This document shows, piece after piece, positions 26,928 to 35,317 of a stretch of 64,000 bases of DNA. Below the pieces are notes generated by a model, which searched no databases, was not told where the DNA came from, and saw only the letters and a program-made list of their open reading frames with translations. The translations under genes and the position numbers were made by a program. Source of the DNA: Rhodospirillales bacterium (lineage in GTDB: Bacteria > Pseudomonadota > Alphaproteobacteria > Acetobacterales > Acetobacteraceae). Location: positions 124,001-188,000 of the forward strand of contig JAFKLG010000057.1 of the NCBI GenBank assembly GCA_017304945.1, in the 5' to 3' direction. Numbering within the stretch: the first letter of the stretch is position 1; each line of letters begins with the position of its first letter.

Positions 26928-28442
26928 TCAGCCGCGTCGACCCCAGCCGCAGGCGAGCCCCACGATCACCACGGCGGCCGGCAGCACCGCCGCGAGCGCG
27001 AAGGTGCCGCCGAAGCCGGCGAGGAACGCGTCCCCGGCCGGCAGGCCGGACCCGGTCCGCAGCGACTGGAACAGCAGCATCAGCAGCGTCGCGCCGGTCA
27101 CCACGCCTACGGTGCGCGTCATCATGACCAGGCTGCCGGCAACCCCCCGGTCATGCCGTGGCAGCGCGCCGGTGACGATGTCGAAATACGCGACCTGAAA
27201 CAGGCCGAGGCCGGCCCCCTGCACCGCCATGCCGGCGATCATGAAGAGAAGATCCTGTCGACCGCCGGCCCAGGCGATGGCGACCTGGCCAATTCCCATG
27301 GCGGCAGCCCCGGCCACGGCCAGTGCGCGTGGCGTGACGCGGCCCGCGAGCCGGCCGGCCAGCGGCGAAGCCGCCATCAAGCCGAGATTCGAGGCGGTCA
27401 GCACGAGCCCCATCTCGGTGGGGCCGAGGCCGCCAAACCGGTCGAGATAGAACGGCACCAGCAGCATCACCGAGAACCCGGCGAGGTTCAGCGCGATATG
27501 GGCCAGATTGACGAGGGTGAAGTCGCGGTCCCGGAACAGGTCGAGATCGATCACCGGCGCCGAACATTGCCGCTCCCATCGAACGAACCCGATCGCGGCG
27601 CCGAGGCAAACCACGCCAAGTCCGACGGCCTTGATGGTGTCGGCGCGGAGCTGGTTGAGGCCGAGCAGCAGCGCCGCCACCGCACAGACGAGCAGCGCCG
27701 CCCCGATTGCGTCGAAACGCGCGGCGGAGGCGCTGGCGGCGGGACGCGGTAGCCACCAGGCGAGCAGGAACGCGGCGAGGCTGATCGGTGCGCGGGCCCA
27801 GAACACCGCCGGCCACCCCCATTCCGCGACGAGCGGGCCGCCGCAGGCGGATCCCAGCACGCCGCCAATGCCAAAGATCATGGTGTACCAGGCGAGGATT
27901 CGAGTCCGCTGCGACTCGGGGAACAGCAGTGTCGCCAGGGCTGGCCCGCAGGACAGCGCCATCGCGGCGCCTACGCCCTGCAGCACGCGGCCGGCCAGCA
28001 GGGTCGCGAATCCCGGAGCAGCGCCGCAGGCAACGAAACCGATTGTGGAGCAGGCGGTGCCCGCCAGGAAAATCCGCCGGTGTCCGACGAGGTCGCCGAT
28101 CCGGCCGAACACCAGCATCAGTGCGGCATAGGTCAGCGTATAGGCGATGACGACCCACTGGATGTCCGGGATCGGCAGCGCGAGGGAGCGGACGATATCG
28201 GGGAAGGCGACGTTCACCGCGGAATCGAACGGCACGACGAGCGTGCCGAGGAACACGATCAGCAGGCCGAACGTGGCGGCTCGCGTGTCGGGAACGGAGA
28301 GGTCCGACGCAGGCAATGGGGCAGGGATCGCTGCCGCGGAAGGATCCGCAGCCTGCGCCGCGGGGGCAAGCCTGTCTGGCGTTGGCCTGACGGGCGTTGG
28401 CCTGTCCGGGGTCGGCCTGACGGGCGGGCCGGGGCGCGTCAT
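26928..28442 (-). CDS. MFS drug/metabolite exporter (DHA2-like)
   Basis: A 504-residue major facilitator with about 12-14 transmembrane helices. Motif A reads GRIGDLVGHRR, motif B LLAGRVLQGVG and motif C GGVLGSACGGPL, as in EmrB/QacA-type drug:H+ antiporters. The first ~50 residues are a soluble Pro-rich tail with the five-residue repeat (V/D)RPTP four times in a row. It starts 34 bp after the HU stop on the same strand. The substrate is unknown. Confidence 0.9.
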   Translation of the reverse strand: MTRPGPPVRPTPDRPTPVRPTPDRLAPAAQAADPSAAAIPAPLPASDLSVPDTRAATFGLLIVFLGTLVVPFDSAVNVAFPDIVRSLALPIPDIQWVVIAYTLTYAALMLVFGRIGDLVGHRRIFLAGTACSTIGFVACGAAPGFATLLAGRVLQGVGAAMALSCGPALATLLFPESQRTRILAWYTMIFGIGGVLGSACGGPLVAEWGWPAVFWARAPISLAAFLLAWWLPRPAASASAARFDAIGAALLVCAVAALLLGLNQLRADTIKAVGLGVVCLGAAIGFVRWERQCSAPVIDLDLFRDRDFTLVNLAHIALNLAGFSVMLLVPFYLDRFGGLGPTEMGLVLTASNLGLMAASPLAGRLAGRVTPRALAVAGAAAMGIGQVAIAWAGGRQDLLFMIAGMAVQGAGLGLFQVAYFDIVTGALPRHDRGVAGSLVMMTRTVGVVTGATLLMLLFQSLRTGSGLPAGDAFLAGFGGTFALAAVLPAAVVIVGLACGWGRRG

Positions 28443-28476
28443 GCGCCGCCGGCCGCCACGAGTCGGGTTGCTGCGG

Positions 28477-28746
28477 TCAGACCGCCTTCTTCAGCGTGGG
28501 AGAGGCCTTGAAGCGCACGGTCTTGCCGGCCTTCACCTTGATCGCCTCGCCGGTGCGCGGGTTCAGCCCCTTGCGCGCCTTCGTCTTCTTCACCGTGAAC
28601 GTTCCGAAGCTCGGCAGCGTAAACTTGCCGGCCTTCTTCAGCTCTTTGACGATCGCCTCCATCACCGCACCAGCGGCGCGATTGGCAGCGGCACCGGTCA
28701 GTTCGGCCGAATCCTGGATGACCTGAGCGATGAAGGCTTTCGACAT
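28477..28746 (-). CDS. hup: HU-family DNA-binding protein
   Basis: An 89-residue HU/IHF-family nucleoid protein that bends DNA as a dimer. The conserved core is GKFTLPSFGTFTVKK, the beta-arm contains GLNPRTGEAIKV, and the C-terminus is KTVRFKASPTLKKAV. The ATG has an AAGGAG site at good spacing. About 275 bp of non-coding sequence upstream, with AT-rich patches, probably holds its promoter. Confidence 0.95.
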   Translation of the reverse strand: MSKAFIAQVIQDSAELTGAAANRAAGAVMEAIVKELKKAGKFTLPSFGTFTVKKTKARKGLNPRTGEAIKVKAGKTVRFKASPTLKKAV

Positions 28747-28989
28747 GCTTGCTCCTTGCAGGTTGCGCGGCGTGATCGAGGAGGTGCGCGGCAGGGCGGC
28801 ACGAAGCCGTCCCAGACCTATCGCATGCCCCTCGACAGGATGTGGGTCCGACCGCGGCGCACCACGAATCGCCGCGTCGTTGCAACGGTTTTAGCGACGC
28901 GTCCGGGCTTCCGCCAGCCCTTCTGCAAGTTTTTGCGTTTGTCGCGGAATGCCGCGCCCGGTCGTTGAAGAACCGGTGCGGGGCGGCGC

Positions 28990-29012
28990 GGTGCCCGCGA
29001 CATGCGGGCACC
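28990..29012 (-). terminator. hairpin after the aldehyde dehydrogenase
   Basis: Perfect 9-bp stem GGTGCCCGC / GCGGGCACC with a 5-nt loop, 11 bp beyond the stop codon. There is no T-run, so it is a transcript-end stem or 3' stabiliser rather than a proven terminator. Confidence 0.45.
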
Positions 29013-29022
29013 GGCCTCGGCC

Positions 29023-30456
29023 TCAAAGGCCTGCTTGCGAGACGAACTTCGTGTTCAGGTACGCCTCGATCGCCTCGAGCCCGCCCTCCGATCCGTAGCC
29101 CGAATCCTTCACGCCACCGAACGGGACTTCCGGCAGCGCCAGGCCGTGATGGTTGATCGACATCATGCCCGACTCGACCGCCGCGGCGATCGCCGTCGCC
29201 GTCTTGGCCGACCGCGTATAGGCGTAGGAGGCCAGCCCGAACGGCAGCCGGTTCGCCTCGGCCACCACGTCGTCGAAGCTCGAGAACGGGGCGATCACCG
29301 CCAGCGGACCGAACGGCTCCTCGTTCATCACGCGCGCCTCACGGGGAACGTCGGTCAGCACGGTGGGCTCGAAGAAGTTGCCCTTGTTGCCGATCCGGTT
29401 GCCGCCCAACTGCACCTTGCCGCCATGCTTCACCGCATCGGTGATGAAGCCTTCCATCGCGGTGACCCGGCGCGGGTTGGCCAGCGGGCCCATCGTCGTG
29501 CCCTGCTCGAGCCCGTCGCCCACCTTCACCTTCTTGGCGTGCTCGACGAACTGTTCGACGAACTGGCCATAGACCTTCTCCTGCACCAGGAAGCGGGTGG
29601 GGGAGATGCAGACCTGGCCGGCATTGCGGAACTTGTTGGCCGCCAGCAGCTTGCTCGCCACGTTCACGTCGGCGTCGTCGAACACGATCGCCGGGGCGTG
29701 GCCGCCCAGCTCCATGGTCACTCGCTTCATGTGCAGGCCCGCGAGCCCGGCGAGCTGCTTGCCGATCGCGGTCGAGCCGGTGAACGAGATCTTGCGGATC
29801 ACCGGGTGCGGGATGAGGTATTCCGAGATCTCGGCCGGCACGCCGTAGACCAGGTTGATCACGCCCTTCGGAACGCCGGCATCCACGAAGCAGCGGATCA
29901 GTTCGGCGGGGGAGGCCGGGGTCTCCTCGGGCGCCTTGACGATGATGGAGCAGCCCGCGGCCAGCGCGGCGGACAGCTTGCGCACCACCTGGTTGATCGG
30001 GAAGTTCCACGGCGTGAAGGCGGCGACCGGGCCGACCGGCTCCTTGATCACGAGCTGGTAGATGCCATCCGCGCGGGCCGGCACGATGCGGCCATAGGCG
30101 CGACGGGCCTCCTCGGCGAACCAGTCGATCACGTCGGCGGCCGCCATGGTCTCGCCCTTCGCCTCGACCAGCGGCTTGCCCTGTTCCATCGTCATCAGCC
30201 GCGCGATCTCGTCGGCGCGGGAGCGCAGCAGGTCGGCGGCCTTGCGCATCAGCTTGGAGCGATCGTAGGCCGACACCTTGCGCCAGGTCGCGAACCCTTT
30301 CTCGGCTGCCTCCAGCGCACGATCGAGATCGCTGCGATCGGCATGTGCCACGGTCCCGATCGGCTCGCCCGTGGCGGGATTGACGACGGTCAGCGTGCGG
30401 CCGCCGGACGCCTTGGTCCAGGCGCCGTCGATCAGCAACTCGACATTCGGATACAT
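29023..30456 (-). CDS. NAD(P)-dependent aldehyde dehydrogenase, succinate-semialdehyde type
   Basis: A 477-residue aldehyde dehydrogenase. The catalytic Cys is C283 ([11 protein letters not shown]), the general base is E249 ([10 protein letters not shown]), and the cofactor segment is [12 protein letters not shown]. Overall resemblance is to succinate-semialdehyde/glutarate-semialdehyde dehydrogenases (GabD). The N-P-x-T-G-E and [10 protein letters not shown] segments are typical of that group. The start is the ATG after AAGGAGAG. The RraA-like gene lies 39 bp upstream, suggesting an operon in carboxylic-acid degradation. Confidence 0.9.
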   Translation of the reverse strand: MYPNVELLIDGAWTKASGGRTLTVVNPATGEPIGTVAHADRSDLDRALEAAEKGFATWRKVSAYDRSKLMRKAADLLRSRADEIARLMTMEQGKPLVEAKGETMAAADVIDWFAEEARRAYGRIVPARADGIYQLVIKEPVGPVAAFTPWNFPINQVVRKLSAALAAGCSIIVKAPEETPASPAELIRCFVDAGVPKGVINLVYGVPAEISEYLIPHPVIRKISFTGSTAIGKQLAGLAGLHMKRVTMELGGHAPAIVFDDADVNVASKLLAANKFRNAGQVCISPTRFLVQEKVYGQFVEQFVEHAKKVKVGDGLEQGTTMGPLANPRRVTAMEGFITDAVKHGGKVQLGGNRIGNKGNFFEPTVLTDVPREARVMNEEPFGPLAVIAPFSSFDDVVAEANRLPFGLASYAYTRSAKTATAIAAAVESGMMSINHHGLALPEVPFGGVKDSGYGSEGGLEAIEAYLNTKFVSQAGL

Positions 30457-30495
30457 AGGACTCTCCTTGGCAGTCGGGTGCAGCCGGCGAGGGGT

Positions 30496-31161
30496 CTACA
30501 ACACGCCGTGCCGGGCGAAAACTGCCCGCAGGCTGTCGCCTGCCTCGAGCTCCGCGCGGGTGGTGTCCTCGGCCTGGATCTTGTCCAATGCGGCGCGGAA
30601 CACCTCCTCCGCCCGCGCTGCCGGCACCACGACAACGCCATCGACGTCACCGAGGATCCAATCGCCCGGTGCAATTCGGCTGCCCGCCACGGTCACGGCG
30701 ACGTCCTTCTCCACCATTTCGGCACGGTTGCGCGTGTCGAGCGGACCGATGCCGCCATGGAACACCGGGAACTTCATGGCGCGGATGCGGGCGACGTCAC
30801 GCACCAGCCCGTCCGTCACGCAGCCGGCGGCACCACGCACCCGCGACGCGGTGGAGAGCAGCTCGCCCCACGGTGCGACCCAATCCGTCGGCCCATCGCA
30901 GGCGAGCACGGGGACCTCCCCCGGTTGCAGGCTGTCGATCAGGTCCATCTCGAGTTCGTACGGATTGTGGTCCGCCGAACTGAGGGTTGCCCGCGCGTAT
31001 TGGCCGGTGCGGGCACGCCCGAACAGCACGAGCGTGTCGTCGAGCGGGCGCACGAAGGGGCGGAGGGCCTGGTGCATGAGGCCGAACCCGTCGAGCACGT
31101 CGGACAGCACCGGCGTGTAGAGCAGGCGAGCAAGGTCCTCGGGGGGCGGCAAGTTGGGCAT
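30496..31161 (-). CDS. RraA-like / 4-hydroxy-4-methyl-2-oxoglutarate aldolase family protein
   Basis: A 221-residue protein of the RraA-like family (PF03737), which includes HMG/CHA aldolases, oxaloacetate decarboxylases and the RNase E inhibitor RraA. WGELLSTASRVRGAAGCVTDG and VRD supply the Arg-Asp active site of the aldolase branch, and D-V-D-G-V-V-V-V-P is the conserved C-terminal strand. Because the metal-binding residues are present, enzymatic action on a keto-diacid is more likely than RNase E regulation. The ATG follows GAGGAGACAG. A pathway link to the adjacent dehydrogenase is inferred. Confidence 0.85.
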   Translation of the reverse strand: MPNLPPPEDLARLLYTPVLSDVLDGFGLMHQALRPFVRPLDDTLVLFGRARTGQYARATLSSADHNPYELEMDLIDSLQPGEVPVLACDGPTDWVAPWGELLSTASRVRGAAGCVTDGLVRDVARIRAMKFPVFHGGIGPLDTRNRAEMVEKDVAVTVAGSRIAPGDWILGDVDGVVVVPAARAEEVFRAALDKIQAEDTTRAELEAGDSLRAVFARHGVL

Positions 31162-31224
31162 GGCTGTCTCCTCAGTCGCCGTATGAAACGGCGAGGGGCC
31201 GAGGAGGTCCAGGGGGGCGGCTGA

Positions 31225-33348
31225 CTACCGCCCCAGCGCCACCAGCCGCTCCAGCGCGTCCGCGTCCGCGAGCGCCGCGGCGCGCTCCGCCGGCGTCAGG
31301 GAGGCCCAGCCTTCCTCCAGCGTCTCGGCCTCGGCCAGCTTGGCGCGTGCGAGCAGGGGGGGCACCTCGATCGGATCGATGCGCGGGCGGCGCGGCGGCG
31401 GCAGCATCGCGCGATGGGCGGCGAGCAACGCCGGATCGCGCAGCAGGCGGTGCACGCCGTCGAGCTCCGGCGTTTCCGGTGCCGCGCGTTGCAGCGCCGT
31501 TGCGCGCGCGAGTTCGGCGGGCGGCGTGACTTCCTCGGGAATGCGCAGCAGGCCGACGCGCCGCAGCGCAAGCCCGACGCTCCGCTGCCCGGTCAGCGCG
31601 GCGAGCGGGATCGCGAAGGCGAGGCCCAGGATCACCGGCGTCATCCACAGCGCGAGCGAGGGCGACACCACCCAGGCGATGCCGCCCAGCACCACGCCCA
31701 GCAGGGTGTGGCGGCGATAGGCGCGCGCGGTCTCCCGCAGCGGGATCGACCCGTCGTCTCGCCGCTGCGCGTTCCAGCCGGAATCGCGACCGAGCAGGAT
31801 GGCGACCACGTCGATGGATTGCGTGAGCATGACGACGGGAGCGAGCAGACCGGCGACGATCGTCTCCAGGATCACGCTCAGCAGGAGGCGGATCGTGCCA
31901 CCGCAGCCGCGCCGGTCGGGACCGCGCAGCAGCACGGCGAAGGTGCCGAGCAGCTTGGGGATCAGCAGCAGGGCCATGGTGCCGATGAACACCCACATGG
32001 CGCGCACGGGGTCGATGACCGGCCATTGCGGGAACAGCGCCTTCCCGGCGGGGAAGTAGTCGGGCGTGATGAAGCGTGCCTGCAAGGAGATCAGGATGCC
32101 GCACAGCAGGAACATCAGCCACAGCGGCGCGGTGATGTAGGAGCCGATGCCGGTGAGCAGATGCAGGCGGCTGACCCAGTGCAGCCCGCGTGCCGGCAGC
32201 ACGGCGGCATGCTGCAGGTTGCCCTGGCACCAGCGACGGTCGCGGACGGCGAGGTCGGTGAGCGAGGGCGGGCTTTCCTCATAGCTGCCGCGCAAGGCCG
32301 GGAGCATGTGCACGGCCCAGCCGCCGCGCCGGATCAGCGCCGCCTCGACGAAATCGTGGCTCATGATGTGGCCGCCGAACGGTTTGCGGCCGCGCAGTTC
32401 GGGCAAGCCGCCGTTCTCGGCGAAGGCCTGGGTGCGGATCAACGCGTTGTGGCCCCAGTAGTTGCCCTCCGCCCCGTGCCACCAGGCGATGCCGTGCGCG
32501 ATCAGCGGGCCGTACACCCGGCCGGCGAATTGCTGCATACGGGCGAACAGGGTGGTCCCGCCGGCGATGATCGGCAGGGTCTGTACGAGCCCCACGTCGG
32601 GATGCGCTTCCATCGTCGCGACGAGCTGCAGCAGGGTGTCCCCTGCCATCACGCTGTCCGCGTCGAGGATCAGGAACTGGGGATAGGCGCCGCCGAAGCG
32701 CATGACCCAGTCGGCGATGTTGCCCGCCTTGCGCGCGGTGTTCTTGGCGCGCCGTCGGTAGTAGAGGCGCGGCGTGTCGCCGATCGCGGCGCGCAGTCGC
32801 AGATACGCGGCTTCCTCTTCGATCCACACGTCGGGATTGGTGGTGTCGCTCAGGATGAAGATGTCGAACCGATCGGCCGCCCCGGTCTGCTGAACCGACT
32901 CGGCGATCGCCTGCAGTCCTGCCATGACCCGGTGCGGAGATTCGTTGTAGGTCGGCATCAGCAGCGCGGTGCGGGTGGTCGGTGCTGCGTCGTGCAGCAG
33001 GCGTGATCGCCGGTGGGAGATGAGTGACGCGAACCCGGCGAGCGCCGAGGTGAAGGACAGCGCGATCCACGCGAACAGCGTGAGGAACAGCGCGAGCATG
33101 ACGATGGCGAGCGGCGTCGGGCCGTTCACGGCCAGCACGCGATACATCTCCTCGCCACCGAACGCGGTGAGGGCGATCGCGGACCCGATCACCAGGAAGC
33201 GCCGCAGGCCGATCGCGCGTGGGCTCGACGGCAGGCGTCCCCGGCGGGGCGGGGCGGCGCGGAGCGACTGCGTCGGCATCGGCAGCGGTGCCGGATCCGG
33301 CAACGCGCGGCGTTCGACCGGCGGTGCGGTGGTCAGGCCGGTGTCCAT
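31225..33348 (-). CDS. opgH: glucans biosynthesis glucosyltransferase H
   Basis: A 707-residue inner-membrane GT2 glycosyltransferase that builds the beta-glucan backbone of osmoregulated periplasmic glucans from UDP-glucose. Catalytic motifs are LDADS (DxD) and the QGNLQH (QxxRW-like) block; SHDFVEAAL is the acidic active-site element. About seven membrane segments flank the catalytic domain. Its start codon overlaps the end of opgG by 16 bp, so the two are translationally coupled. Confidence 0.95.
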   Translation of the reverse strand: MDTGLTTAPPVERRALPDPAPLPMPTQSLRAAPPRRGRLPSSPRAIGLRRFLVIGSAIALTAFGGEEMYRVLAVNGPTPLAIVMLALFLTLFAWIALSFTSALAGFASLISHRRSRLLHDAAPTTRTALLMPTYNESPHRVMAGLQAIAESVQQTGAADRFDIFILSDTTNPDVWIEEEAAYLRLRAAIGDTPRLYYRRRAKNTARKAGNIADWVMRFGGAYPQFLILDADSVMAGDTLLQLVATMEAHPDVGLVQTLPIIAGGTTLFARMQQFAGRVYGPLIAHGIAWWHGAEGNYWGHNALIRTQAFAENGGLPELRGRKPFGGHIMSHDFVEAALIRRGGWAVHMLPALRGSYEESPPSLTDLAVRDRRWCQGNLQHAAVLPARGLHWVSRLHLLTGIGSYITAPLWLMFLLCGILISLQARFITPDYFPAGKALFPQWPVIDPVRAMWVFIGTMALLLIPKLLGTFAVLLRGPDRRGCGGTIRLLLSVILETIVAGLLAPVVMLTQSIDVVAILLGRDSGWNAQRRDDGSIPLRETARAYRRHTLLGVVLGGIAWVVSPSLALWMTPVILGLAFAIPLAALTGQRSVGLALRRVGLLRIPEEVTPPAELARATALQRAAPETPELDGVHRLLRDPALLAAHRAMLPPPRRPRIDPIEVPPLLARAKLAEAETLEEGWASLTPAERAAALADADALERLVALGR

Positions 33349-34871
33349 CGGTAGACCCAGGTCTCGGTCAGCGGCTTGTCCGCGTCCATCAGGCGCGCAT
33401 GGAGTTCCACGATCTTCTCGCCGGCCGGGTCATACTCGATGCTGATGCGCCAGCCGCTGATGTCGGGATTGGGTTCGGTGACCGCGTTGACGATCTTGCC
33501 CTTGTCGCAGCCGACGTCCAGCGCGGGCGGATCACCCTTCCAGTCCTGCAGCGCTGGCCCGACGAAGTCGATCACGAACTGCCGGTGCCCGCCGTCCAGC
33601 GACTGCCCGCAACGGGTCTGCATCACGCGGCCGAGTTTCACGTCGCCGGGAGCGGCCCAGCACCAATGGAGGCGGTAGTTGAGGAGATACTCGCCTTTGG
33701 CCTTCAACGGATCCTTCGGACGCCAGAACCCCACGACATTATCGTTCACCTCCTTGTCGCTCGGGATCTCCACGAGCTGCACCGCACCCTGGCCCCAATC
33801 CCCGATCGGCTCCACCCAGAGCGACGGGCGCTTTTCGTAGCGGGCCTCGAGATCCTGGTAGTCGTCGAACTTGCGGGCGCGCTGCATGAAGCCGAAGCCG
33901 CGCGGGCTGCTGTCGACGAAGGCGCTGATCTGCAGCTCCCGCGGATTGGCGATCGGCCGCCAGATGCGTTCGCTCCGGCCGGTCTGCAACTCGAGTCCGT
34001 TCGAATCGTGCACCGCGGCGCGCCAGTCGTCGAAGCCCTGGCGGTCGGATGGCGCGAACAGGAACATGGAGGTCAGGGGCGCGAAGCCGGCCTGCGGAAT
34101 GTCGGTCCGAGGGAAGATGGCCGATTCCGTGTCGAACACCGTGTCCTGCCCCGGCCTGATCGTGAACTTGTACGCCGCCGCCGCGCTTGGACTGTCCAGC
34201 AGCGCGTGCACGACAATCAGGTCTGCCCCGGGCGAGGGTCGTTCCAACCAGAACGACTTGAACAGCGGGAACTCCTCGCCGGCGCGGTCGGCGGTCTTGA
34301 TCGACAGGCCCCGCGCGGACAGCCCGTAGCCCTGGCCCTTGGCGACGGCACGAAAATAGCTGGCGCCCAGGAAGGCGCAGACCTCATCGAAGTAGTCGGC
34401 CCGGTTCAGCGGAAAGTGCAGCCGGAAGCCGGCAAAGCCCAGGTCGCCCGACGGGGCGGCAACCTTGTCCCACACGAACATCGACGTGGCGTAGCGGATC
34501 GGCCGCGCCTGGCCGTCTGCAACTTCGTAGATGTCGACGCGGTCCTTGTAGAGGTAGCCGCGGTGGAAGAACTCCGCGGTGAACTTCACGCCCTCTGTGC
34601 CGCGCCACAACGCCTGGTTCGGGTCGAAGCGGATCGCGCGATAGGCGGAGTAGTCGATATCCTTCAACCCGTCCGGCAAGCTGGTGTCGGGCGCCTTGTA
34701 GGCCGACTGCGCCAACTGACGGGCGAGATTGCGAACCGTCGCGCCATCGAACGGGGTCGCGTCCGGCGCATCGGCCTTTGCCGCCGCAACGGCCGTGTTC
34801 AGCGGATGCACCAGTGGAGATGCGGCAAGCGGGAACGCGGCACTGGCGCGCAGCAGGTCGCGGCGTAACAC
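33333..34871 (-). CDS. opgG: periplasmic glucans biosynthesis protein (OpgG/OpgD family)
   Basis: A 512-residue periplasmic partner of OpgH needed for osmoregulated periplasmic glucan formation. The GTG at 34871 is preceded by GAGGAGG at ideal spacing, so I prefer it over the longer frame to 34934. From this start the N-terminus is LRRDLLRASAAF followed by a hydrophobic stretch, a twin-arginine-type signal. That feature recalls OpgD, whereas the gene order with opgH recalls OpgG; the two are paralogues. The body matches the MdoG domain (PF04349), with FDGATVRNLA and the WVEPIGDWG region conserved. Confidence 0.93.
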   Translation of the reverse strand: MLRRDLLRASAAFPLAASPLVHPLNTAVAAAKADAPDATPFDGATVRNLARQLAQSAYKAPDTSLPDGLKDIDYSAYRAIRFDPNQALWRGTEGVKFTAEFFHRGYLYKDRVDIYEVADGQARPIRYATSMFVWDKVAAPSGDLGFAGFRLHFPLNRADYFDEVCAFLGASYFRAVAKGQGYGLSARGLSIKTADRAGEEFPLFKSFWLERPSPGADLIVVHALLDSPSAAAAYKFTIRPGQDTVFDTESAIFPRTDIPQAGFAPLTSMFLFAPSDRQGFDDWRAAVHDSNGLELQTGRSERIWRPIANPRELQISAFVDSSPRGFGFMQRARKFDDYQDLEARYEKRPSLWVEPIGDWGQGAVQLVEIPSDKEVNDNVVGFWRPKDPLKAKGEYLLNYRLHWCWAAPGDVKLGRVMQTRCGQSLDGGHRQFVIDFVGPALQDWKGDPPALDVGCDKGKIVNAVTEPNPDISGWRISIEYDPAGEKIVELHARLMDADKPLTETWVYRWTPA

Positions 34872-34961
34872 TCGAGCCTCCTCGTGGGCGGGATGCCGGT
34901 GTTCAACGCCGCGAACCGCGCCGAAATATGGCATTGCTCTGCACGTTGGCGTGACGGGTGG

Positions 34962-35216
34962 TCAGGCCGTTCGGCGGAATGCCATCCGGTAGATCGCAAG
35001 GATGATGATGGCTCCGATCACGGCGCCGATGAAGCCCGCCTTCTGGTCGGGGCCATACCAGCCGACGGCATGTCCCAGCCAGGTCGCGACGAGCGCTCCA
35101 AAAATGCCCAGCAGGATCGTGATGATGAATCCGCCGGGGTCGCGACCCGGCATGATGAGCTTGGCGACGATACCGGCGAGCAGGCCGATGATGATGGCGC
35201 CGATGAAGGACAGCAT
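34962..35216 (-). CDS. GlsB/YeaQ/YmgE-family stress-response membrane protein
   Basis: An 84-residue membrane protein with three hydrophobic helices and the family's G-x-I-A-x-x-I-M-P-G-x-D-P-G-G pattern (GIVAKLIMPGRDPGG). The family belongs to transglycosylase-associated proteins and is often induced by general stress. A GGGGA site precedes the ATG. It stands between opgG and the alpha/beta hydrolase, separated from both by about 90-100 bp. Confidence 0.92.
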   Translation of the reverse strand: MLSFIGAIIIGLLAGIVAKLIMPGRDPGGFIITILLGIFGALVATWLGHAVGWYGPDQKAGFIGAVIGAIIILAIYRMAFRRTA

Positions 35217-35317
35217 GGATGATGATCCCCTGAGGAGAAACGATGGGGTTTTAGCGCGCGAGCGATGCGGCGGATCCGTCGTTCCCGGGGTTGTGAGCGA
35301 AACGGCCCGACTTCGCC

